A stretch of DNA of 64,000 bases from JBFGCA01 sp041567315 (GTDB lineage: Bacteria; Acidobacteriota; Thermoanaerobaculia; Multivoradales; JAHEKO01), in contig JBFGCA010000002.1 of NCBI GenBank assembly GCA_041567315.1, positions 1 through 64,000 on the forward strand, written 5' to 3'. A program made the translations under genes and the position numbers. The stretch's first letter is position 1; every line of letters begins with the position of its first letter. Below the pieces are notes generated by a model. That model did not search any database and had not been told where the DNA came from. It saw nothing but the letters and a program-made list of their open reading frames with translations. Shown piece by piece: positions 16,388 through 22,962 of the stretch.

Positions 16388-17677
16388 ATGTGGATCCTCT
16401 ATCAGTTGGCGATGGCCGCCGCCCTGGTGGTGGCCGGCCCGTGGCTGCTGCTGCGCCGCGGCGGGCACCACCTGGAGACCCTCGGCGGGCGGTTGGGCGG
16501 CTACCGCGGCCCGGTGCCCGCGGCGCCGCTGTGGATCCACGCGGTGTCGGTGGGCGAGGTGGGGGTAGCGGCCACCCTGGCGCGGGCGCTGCCGGCGGCC
16601 ACCGCGCTGCTGGTCACCACCGTCACCCCGACCGGCCAGGCGCGGGCCCGGCAGGGCCTCGGCGAGCGGGCGGCGGTCGCCTATCTGCCGTTCGACCTGG
16701 GCTTCGCGGTCGGCCGCTTCCTCGACCGCTTCCGGCCGCGCGCCCTGGTGCTGGTGGAGGGCGACCTGTGGCCGTTGCTGCTGGCTCGCGTCAAGCGGCG
16801 GGGACTCCCGGTGGTGGTCATCAACGGCCGCATCAGCGATCGCTCGTTCCGCCGGCTTCGCCGGCTGCGGCCGCTGCTCGGGCCGCTGCTGTCGCCGGTC
16901 GACCGCTTCGCGGTGCAGACCGCGGCCGACCGCGAGCGGCTGCTGGCGCTGGGGGTCGCCGGCGACCGGGTGGAGGTCACCGGCAACCTCAAGTTCGACA
17001 CCCGCCCGCCGCCGCCCCAGCCCGAGCTCGAGGCCCTGGTCCACGCGGTGGCCGACGGACGGCCGCTGCTGGTGGCGGGCTCGACCATGCGCGGCGAGGA
17101 GGAGCAGGTCCTCGACGCCTTCGTTCGCCTGGGCGGCGCCGAGCGAGCCCTGTTGCTGCTGGCCCCCCGCCACCCGGAGCGCTGGGACGAGGTCGAGCAG
17201 CTGCTGGCCGCCCGCGGGCTGGCCACCCGGCGCCGGAGTGCCCTGGAGACCGCCGACGCCGAGACGACGGCGCGGCCCGCGGTCGTCCTCCTCGACAGCA
17301 TGGGCGAGCTGGCCGGGCTCTACCGACTGGCCGACGCTGTCTTCATCGGCGGCACACTGGTGCCCACCGGCGGCCACAATCCGCTCGAGGCCGCCCGCTT
17401 CGGACGGCCGGTGGCGGCGGGTCCGTCGATGGAGAACTTCCGCGAGATGGCCGAGGGCTTCGATCGCGCCGCCGCCTGGCAGCGGGTGGACGACGCCGCC
17501 GGGCTGGCCGAGACCTGGGAGCGGTGGCTTGGCGAGCCGGAGGCGGCGGCCGCGCTCGGCCGGCGCGGCGAGGAGCTGGTGGCCAGCGGCCGCGGCGCCC
17601 TCGAGCGCACGCTGGCGCTGGTCGAGCCGCTGCTTGCCGGTGGGGCGGACCAGAACCTCGGGAGAGCCGCGGGTTGA
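16388..17677 (+). CDS. waaA: 3-deoxy-D-manno-octulosonic acid (Kdo) transferase
   Basis: Inner-membrane-associated glycosyltransferase (GT30) that adds Kdo from CMP-Kdo to the lipid A precursor; 429 aa. An N-terminal hydrophobic anchor (LYQLAMAAALVVAGPWLLL) precedes the first Rossmann domain with the family block WIHAVSVGEVGVA, whose Glu is the catalytic base. The second domain holds GNLKFD, VAGSTMRGEEE, LLAPRHPERW and FIGGTLVPTGGHNPLEAA, all characteristic of WaaA. ATG 16388 is chosen to start at the membrane anchor; an ATG at 16307 would add an unlikely leader. The stop overlaps the lpxK start (TTGA). Confidence 0.95.
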   Translation: MWILYQLAMAAALVVAGPWLLLRRGGHHLETLGGRLGGYRGPVPAAPLWIHAVSVGEVGVAATLARALPAATALLVTTVTPTGQARARQGLGERAAVAYLPFDLGFAVGRFLDRFRPRALVLVEGDLWPLLLARVKRRGLPVVVINGRISDRSFRRLRRLRPLLGPLLSPVDRFAVQTAADRERLLALGVAGDRVEVTGNLKFDTRPPPPQPELEALVHAVADGRPLLVAGSTMRGEEEQVLDAFVRLGGAERALLLLAPRHPERWDEVEQLLAARGLATRRRSALETADAETTARPAVVLLDSMGELAGLYRLADAVFIGGTLVPTGGHNPLEAARFGRPVAAGPSMENFREMAEGFDRAAAWQRVDDAAGLAETWERWLGEPEAAAALGRRGEELVASGRGALERTLALVEPLLAGGADQNLGRAAG

Positions 17678-18708
17678 GCCGCCGGCTGAGCGCACCCCCG
17701 CCGCCTGCGCGCTCGCCCTGGCAGCGCTTCTACGGCGCCTGCCACGCGCTGCGCTGGCGCTGGCACGCGCCGCGCGCCCGCCGCCTGCCGCGCCCGGTCG
17801 TCAGCGTCGGCAACCTGCACTGGGGCGGGGCCGGCAAGACGCCGGTGGTGGCCGCGGTCGCCGCCCATCTCCGTGAGCGCGGCTTCCACCCGGCGGTGCT
17901 GTCGCGCGGCTACCGCGGCCGCGCCCGCGGCGTGCGGCTGGTGAGCGGCGGCGGCGGCCCGCTGCTGGGACCGCGGCTGGCCGGTGACGAGCCCGTCCTG
18001 CTGGCCGGCGAGCTCCCCGGGGTGGCGGTGCTGGTCGGCACCGACCGCTACGCCGCCGGTCGCCACGCCCTCGAGCGGGTGGCGCCGACCCCCGACGTCT
18101 TCGTGCTCGACGACGGCTTCTCACACCTCGCCCTCTTTCGAGACCTCGACCTGCTGGTCTTCCCCGCCGCCGACCCCTGGGCCGGCGGGCGGCTGCCGCC
18201 GGGGGGCCGGCTGCGCGAGCCGCTGGCGGCGGCCGCGCGCGCCGACGGCGCGCTCGTCACCGGCGCCGATCCGGGAGCGGGCGACGAGCTGGCCGCCGCG
18301 CTGCGAGCCTACGGGTTCACCGGCGCCGGGTTCGCCAGCCGCACCCGGCCGCTGCCGGCGCGGCTCGACACCGGCGAGGCCCTGCCGGCCGCGGTCCCGG
18401 TGCTGGTGGTCGCCGCCATCGCCCGGCCCGAGTCCTTCCTGGCCACCGTCCGGCGACAGGGCCACCCGGTCGCCGATACCCTGTTCTTCCCGGATCACCA
18501 TGGCTACCCGCCGGCCAGCCTCGAGCGCATCGCGACCGCCCTTCGCGCGGCGGGGGCGGAGGCGGTGCTGACCACCGCCAAGGACCGGGTCAAACTCTCC
18601 GGCCGCCTCGAGCTGCCGCTGGCCGAGCTGCCGATCCGGGCCGAGCCCGAGCCGGCCTTCTGGCGCTGGCTCGACCGGCGGCTCGAGCAGCAGCTCGCCG
18701 TCGACTGA
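17674..18708 (+). CDS. lpxK: Tetraacyldisaccharide 4'-kinase
   Basis: Phosphorylates the 4' position of the lipid A disaccharide at the inner membrane; 344 aa. The Walker A loop appears as GNLHWGGAGKTPVV near residue 45, matching the LpxK form. Further family blocks are LSRGYRGRARG, GDEPVLLA, VFVLDDGFSHLALFRDLDLL and PDHHGYPP, and the protein ends in LTTAKDRVKL. The start TTG at 17674 overlaps the waaA stop by 4 bp and gives the expected N-terminus (SRRLSAPPPPARSPWQRFYG). It sits in a four-gene lipid A/core operon. Confidence 0.95.
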   Translation: MSRRLSAPPPPARSPWQRFYGACHALRWRWHAPRARRLPRPVVSVGNLHWGGAGKTPVVAAVAAHLRERGFHPAVLSRGYRGRARGVRLVSGGGGPLLGPRLAGDEPVLLAGELPGVAVLVGTDRYAAGRHALERVAPTPDVFVLDDGFSHLALFRDLDLLVFPAADPWAGGRLPPGGRLREPLAAAARADGALVTGADPGAGDELAAALRAYGFTGAGFASRTRPLPARLDTGEALPAAVPVLVVAAIARPESFLATVRRQGHPVADTLFFPDHHGYPPASLERIATALRAAGAEAVLTTAKDRVKLSGRLELPLAELPIRAEPEPAFWRWLDRRLEQQLAVD

Positions 18709-18715
18709 GGCAGCC

Positions 18716-19702
18716 ATGGCGACCTCCGACTTCCAGGCCTCCAAGGTCTCCGGCCGCCGCGGCACCCTGGTGATGGACCGCCTCGGGCTGTCCCGGCTGC
18801 GCTTCGCCGTCGAGTACGGCCTCCTGCAGACGATGATCGGATTGATCCGGGCGCTGCCGCACGGCGCCGCCCGGCGGGTCGGCGCGGTGATCGGCGAGCT
18901 CGCCTACCTGCTCGACCGCCGGCATCGCTTCGTGGCCCGCAACAACCTCGCCCTGGCGCTTCCCGAGCTGAGCGAGGCCGAGCGCCGCCGGCTGGCGCGG
19001 CGCTGTTTCCGCCATCTGGGAGGAATGTTCTGCGACAACCTGTCGCTCGCCCGCTTCGACGCCGTCGAGCTGTGCCGGCGGCTGACCCTCGAGGGCTGGG
19101 ACCACCTGCGCCGGGCCGACGAGCAGGGCCGCGGCGTGCTGATTCTCTCCGCCCACTTCGGCAACTGGGAGGTCCTGGCCCACCCGGTCGCCCTCTACCG
19201 GGGCCCGATGCACTTCGTGGCGCGACCCGCCGACAACCCCTTGATCGAGCGCCGGGTCCGCCAGCTTCGCGAGCGCTTCGGCAACGCCAGCCTGCCCAAG
19301 CGCGGCTCGGCCCGCCAGATGCTCCAGGTCCTGCGGAGCGGCGGCCGGCTGACCCTGCTGATCGACCAGCGGGTCCATCCCAACGAAGGGATCGAGGTGC
19401 CGTTCTTCGGCCACCCGGCGATGACCACGCCGCTGCTCGCCAAGCTGTCGCTGCGCACCGGGTCGCCGGTGGTGCCGGTCTTCGCGGTCCCCGAGCCGGG
19501 GGGCCGCTTCCGGGTCGCTGCCCGGCCGGCGATCGAGCCGCAGGGCCGGGGCGACGAGGCGATCCGGACCCTCACCGCCCGCTACCTGGAGGTGATCGAG
19601 GCCGAGATCCGCGCCCGGCCGCACATGTGGATGTGGATGCACGAGCGGTGGCTGTGGCTCAAGGGCCACCGCCGCTGGCGGCCGGAGCACCGGACGGTCT
19701 AG
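18716..19702 (+). CDS. Lipid A biosynthesis lauroyl/myristoyl acyltransferase family protein (LpxL/HtrB-like)
   Basis: A 328-aa member of the lysophospholipid acyltransferase superfamily, probably adding a secondary acyl chain to Kdo-lipid A. The acyltransferase catalytic motif is HFGNWE (His-x4-Glu) in LILSAHFGNWEVLAHPVALY. Substrate-binding blocks LLIDQRVHPNEGIEVPFFG and TPLLAKLSLRTGSPVVPVF follow, as in LpxL. A hydrophobic helix near residues 35-65 would anchor it to the inner membrane. The C-terminus (HMWMWMHERWLWLKGHRRWR) matches the family's W-rich end. It is 7 bp after lpxK and 17 bp before the heptosyltransferase gene. Confidence 0.9.
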   Translation: MATSDFQASKVSGRRGTLVMDRLGLSRLRFAVEYGLLQTMIGLIRALPHGAARRVGAVIGELAYLLDRRHRFVARNNLALALPELSEAERRRLARRCFRHLGGMFCDNLSLARFDAVELCRRLTLEGWDHLRRADEQGRGVLILSAHFGNWEVLAHPVALYRGPMHFVARPADNPLIERRVRQLRERFGNASLPKRGSARQMLQVLRSGGRLTLLIDQRVHPNEGIEVPFFGHPAMTTPLLAKLSLRTGSPVVPVFAVPEPGGRFRVAARPAIEPQGRGDEAIRTLTARYLEVIEAEIRARPHMWMWMHERWLWLKGHRRWRPEHRTV

Positions 19703-19719
19703 CGGAGCCCGACGGCGGA

Positions 19720-20751
19720 ATGTCGCAGGCCTGTCTGGTGGTGGCGCCCAACTGGGTGGGGGACACGGTGATGGCGCTTCCCACCCTCGAGGCGCTGGCC
19801 GGCGGCGGACGGCGGCTGGCGGTGCTGGCGCGGCCCCATCTGGGTCCCCTGCTGGGTCTGGCGCCGGCCGTCGCCGAGGTGATTCAGCGCTCCGCGGACG
19901 ACCGGCGGACCGTCGCCGAGCTGCGCCGCCGCGACTTCCCGGAGGCGGTGGTGCTGCCCAACTCCTTCCGCTCGGCCTGGCTGCCGCTCCGCGCCGGTAT
20001 CCCCCGGCGCTGGGGCTACCGCGGCAACCTGCGTGGCCCCCTGCTATGCCCGGCGCTCGCCCGGCCGCTCCGCCGCCGGCGCCACCAGACCGAGGACTAC
20101 CGGGAGCTGCTCGCCGCCATGGGCGTCGGGCCGCCCGCCGACTGGCGGCCGCGGCTGCCGCGCTCGGACCGCCTGCGCCAGCGCGGCGGCGAGCTGCTCG
20201 CCCGCGCCCGGCTCGAGGCCGACGGCCGGGGGCCTCTCGTCGGACTCTTCCCCGGCGCCGAGTTCGGCCCCAGCAAACGCTGGCCGTGGCAGCGCTTCGC
20301 CGAGCTGGCCCGTCACCTGCGCCGCCGCCTGCCGGCCGCCCGGCTGCTCATCCTGGCCGGCCCCAAGGAGGTCTGGCTGGCGGTCCGCGCCCACGAGGAG
20401 ACCGCCAAGCTCCACCCCGTGGTCGGCCCCGACCTCGACCTCGCCGACCTGGCGGCGGTGCTCGGCCGGCTCGACCTGCTGGTCACCAACGACTCGGGCC
20501 CGATGCACCTGGCGGCCGCCCTCGGCGTGCCCTGCGTGGCGCTGTTCGGCCCCACCGACCCGCGGCGGACGGCGCCGGGCGGGGCGGCCTCGGGCGGGCA
20601 CCGGGTGCTCTACACCGGCCGCTGGTGCTCGCCGTGCTTCCGCCGCCGCTGCCCGCTGCTCCACCACCGCTGCCTGCGCGACGTCGCCGCGGCCGACGCC
20701 CTCGCCGCCTGCCTCGCCACCCTCGGGGAAGCGGGCGGGGTCCCCCCGTAG
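19720..20751 (+). CDS. waaF: ADP-heptose:LPS heptosyltransferase II
   Basis: A GT9-family glycosyltransferase of 343 aa that adds heptose to the LPS inner core. N-terminal acceptor-domain signature VVAPNWVGDTVMALPTLEAL; C-terminal ADP-heptose-binding block LLVTNDSGPMHLAAALGVPC followed by VALFGPTDP. PGAEFGPSKRWPWQRFAELA matches the WaaF interdomain region. The CxxC-type segment WCSPCFRRRCPLLHHRC near the end is seen in heptosyltransferase II sequences. It is the last gene of the waaA-lpxK-lpxL-waaF run and its stop is 7 bp from the convergent biotin-carrier gene. Confidence 0.9.
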   Translation: MSQACLVVAPNWVGDTVMALPTLEALAGGGRRLAVLARPHLGPLLGLAPAVAEVIQRSADDRRTVAELRRRDFPEAVVLPNSFRSAWLPLRAGIPRRWGYRGNLRGPLLCPALARPLRRRRHQTEDYRELLAAMGVGPPADWRPRLPRSDRLRQRGGELLARARLEADGRGPLVGLFPGAEFGPSKRWPWQRFAELARHLRRRLPAARLLILAGPKEVWLAVRAHEETAKLHPVVGPDLDLADLAAVLGRLDLLVTNDSGPMHLAAALGVPCVALFGPTDPRRTAPGGAASGGHRVLYTGRWCSPCFRRRCPLLHHRCLRDVAAADALAACLATLGEAGGVPP

Positions 20752-20758
20752 CCCTGCC

Positions 20759-21262
20759 CTACTCCAGCTCGAACAGCGGGTCGCCGCCCTCGACCGCCTG
20801 GCCGGGGGAGACGAAGACATGACGCACGGTGCCGTCGCGCTCGGCCAGGATCTCGTTCTCCATCTTCATCGCCTCGAGCACCACCAGGCCCTGACCGCGG
20901 ATCACCTGCTGCCCCTCCTCGACGAGCACCGTGACCACCTTGCCGGGCATGTAGGCGGCGACCCGCTGCGGGCCGTGGGCGGCGCGCTCCCGCGCGCCCT
21001 TGGCGGCGAGATGGGTCAGCGGATCGAGCACCTCCAGCTCCTCGAGACCGCCCGCGGTGCTCACCAGGTAGCGGTTGTCGCCGGCGGCGCGCACCGCGAC
21101 CTCGAACTGGCGGCCGCCGATCAGCAGGCTGCGCACGCTGCCGTCGGTCGCCACCGAGTCGACCTCGAAGACCCGCCCCCCGAGGCGCACCTCGAAGCGC
21201 CCCTGGCGGCGTTCGACGTGGAGCCGGTGCTCCTCGTCGCCACGCAGGACGATCAGCTCCAT
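20759..21262 (-). CDS. Biotin carboxyl carrier protein of an acyl-CoA carboxylase
   Basis: A 167-aa biotinyl carrier. The C-terminal 75 residues form the biotinyl domain with the biotin-attachment motif EAMKMEN (Lys biotinylated) and AYMPGKVVTVLVEEGQQV before it. The N-terminal half (RFEVRLGGRVFEVDS, SLLIGGRQFEVAV) resembles the BT domain at the C-terminal end of propionyl-CoA carboxylase alpha subunits rather than the Pro/Ala-rich linker of AccB. It starts inside the end of the biotin carboxylase gene (10-bp overlap), so the pair looks like an alpha subunit divided into two polypeptides. Confidence 0.9.
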   Translation of the reverse strand: MELIVLRGDEEHRLHVERRQGRFEVRLGGRVFEVDSVATDGSVRSLLIGGRQFEVAVRAAGDNRYLVSTAGGLEELEVLDPLTHLAAKGARERAAHGPQRVAAYMPGKVVTVLVEEGQQVIRGQGLVVLEAMKMENEILAERDGTVRHVFVSPGQAVEGGDPLFELE

Positions 21263-22797
21263 CGCCCGCTCCCCAGGCCTTCGGCGCGGCCGGCCCGCCG
21301 CCAGCGGTCGCGGCCGCCGCCGGCCGGAGGCGGTGCGCCCAGACGGCGCTGGCGGCGCTCGGCGTGCTCGAGAGCGGCGGCGATCAGCGCCAGCTCGGGC
21401 AGCTCCGAGCCCGCCGCCGGGGCCAGCTCGCCGGCCGCCAGCTTGCGGTCGAGCAGACCGACGTCCAGACGGCCGGCCAGGAAGTCGGAGTCGGCGAGCA
21501 GGGCTACGAACAGCGGCACGGTGGTGCGGATGCCCTCGATCCGCAGCTCGCCGAGCGCCCGCCCCAGCCGGGCCAGCGCCTGCCCGCGATCGCGGCCCCA
21601 GACGATCAGCTTGCCGAGCATCGGGTCGTAGTGGATGGGGACCTCGGCGCCCTCGTAGACCCCGACGTCGTTGCGCACCCCCGGGCCCTCGGGCCAGCGC
21701 AGCCGCTCGATCACCCCCGGCGACGGCACGAAGCCGTGGTACGGGTCCTCGGCGTAGAGCCGCACCTCGATGGCGTGGCCGCGGGGCTCGACGCGATCGA
21801 ACTCCGGTCCCAGCGGCTCGCCGCGCGCCACCGCCAGCTGCGCCCGCACCAGGTCGAGCCCGGTCACCAGCTCGGTCACCGGATGCTCGACCTGGAGCCG
21901 CGCGTTCATCTCCAGGAAGTAGAACTGGCCCGACGGGGCGAGCAGGAACTCCACCGTGCCGGCATTGGCGTAGCCGGCCGCGGCCGCCGCCGCCACCGCC
22001 GCTTCGCCCATGCGGTGGCGCAGCTCGGGGGTGACGGCCGGCGACGGCGACTCCTCGACCACTTTCTGATGGCGGCGCTGGAGCGAGCACTCGCGCTCGC
22101 CCAGCGACACCACCTTGCCGTGATGGTCCCCCAGCACCTGGATCTCGACGTGCCGTGGCCGCTCGATGTACTTCTCGACGTAGACCGCGTCGTCGCCAAA
22201 GCTGGCCGCCGCCTCTGAGCGGGCGGCCCGGTAGGCCGAGGCCAGCCCGGCCGGCTCGCGCACCAGCCGCATCCCCTTGCCGCCGCCGCCCGCCGAGGCC
22301 TTGAGCATCACCGGATAGCCCAGCTCCTCGGCCGCCTTGCCGGCCGCCGCCAGGTCGGGCAGCGCCTCGCGCCCGCCCGGGATCACCGCCACCCCGGCCT
22401 TGTCCAACAGCCGCCGGCTCTCGATCTTGGAGCCCATGGCGGCCATCGCCTCGGGCGGCGGACCGATGAACACCAGCCCCCGCTGGCGGCAGCGCGCCGC
22501 GAACTCCGCGCTCTCGGCCAGGAAGCCGTAACCCGGATGGACGCCGTCGGCGCCGATCTCGCACGCCAGCTCGACCAGCGCCTCCGCCCTGAGATAGCTC
22601 TCGCGCGCCGGCGCCGGCCCGATCCGGTAGGCCTCGTCGGCCAGCAGCACCGGCAGCCCCCGCCGGTCGGGATCGGAGTAGACCACCGCGCTCACGATCC
22701 CCTCCTCCCTGAGCGCCCGGATCACCCGCACCGCGATCTCGCCCCGATTGGCGATCAGCACCTTGCGGAGCGGTCTCTTTTCAGCGGGCGCCGGCAT
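21253..22797 (-). CDS. Biotin carboxylase subunit of acetyl/propionyl-CoA carboxylase
   Basis: ATP-grasp enzyme that carboxylates biotin using bicarbonate; 514 aa. N-terminal PreATP-grasp RKVLIANRGEIAVRVIRALR, Gly-rich loop KASAGGGGKGMRLV, biotin carboxylase block MNARLQVEHPVTE and C-terminal region GHAIEVRLYAEDP are all present. It is about 60 residues longer than plain AccC; the extra tail (LLDRKLAAGELAPAAGSELP) resembles the region after BC in PccA/MccA proteins, which argues for a propionyl- or methylcrotonyl-type enzyme. ATG 22797 has GAGGAG six bases upstream. A likely partner carboxyltransferase lies at 57343-58914. Confidence 0.92.
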   Translation of the reverse strand: MPAPAEKRPLRKVLIANRGEIAVRVIRALREEGIVSAVVYSDPDRRGLPVLLADEAYRIGPAPARESYLRAEALVELACEIGADGVHPGYGFLAESAEFAARCRQRGLVFIGPPPEAMAAMGSKIESRRLLDKAGVAVIPGGREALPDLAAAGKAAEELGYPVMLKASAGGGGKGMRLVREPAGLASAYRAARSEAAASFGDDAVYVEKYIERPRHVEIQVLGDHHGKVVSLGERECSLQRRHQKVVEESPSPAVTPELRHRMGEAAVAAAAAAGYANAGTVEFLLAPSGQFYFLEMNARLQVEHPVTELVTGLDLVRAQLAVARGEPLGPEFDRVEPRGHAIEVRLYAEDPYHGFVPSPGVIERLRWPEGPGVRNDVGVYEGAEVPIHYDPMLGKLIVWGRDRGQALARLGRALGELRIEGIRTTVPLFVALLADSDFLAGRLDVGLLDRKLAAGELAPAAGSELPELALIAAALEHAERRQRRLGAPPPAGGGRDRWRRAGRAEGLGSGRWS

Positions 22798-22826
22798 GGA
22801 GGACTCCTCGGGCGAGGCGAGAGCCA

Positions 22827-22854
22827 AGGATAGACCCGGACGGCGGCGGATCAA
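22827..22854 (-). promoter_or_regulatory. Candidate sigma-70 promoter of the biotin carboxylase gene
   Basis: On the minus strand TTGATC (22849-22854) and TATCCT (22827-22832) are separated by 16 bp, matching four of six consensus bases each. The predicted start of transcription would be about 25 bp upstream of the ATG at 22797. This is pattern matching only. Confidence 0.4.
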
Positions 22855-22889
22855 AGCGCGGCCGCGGCCGGTCGAGGCGAAGCGCCCTG

Positions 22890-22920
22890 GCGCTGACCTT
22901 CCTCGGTGGAGGATCAGCGC
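22890..22920 (-). other. Strong hairpin between membrane-protein and biotin carboxylase genes
   Basis: Left arm gcgctga + tcctc and right arm gagga + tcagcgc pair as 12 bp with a 3-nt bulge and a GGTG loop. It lies 43 bp past the stop of the YfhO-like gene (minus strand). There is no T-run after it on the minus strand, so it may be a Rho-assisted 3' end or an mRNA-stabilising structure rather than an intrinsic terminator. Confidence 0.5.
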
Positions 22921-22962
22921 ACGGCCGACCCGGGATCGACTGTTCGCAGACGATCTCCAGAA

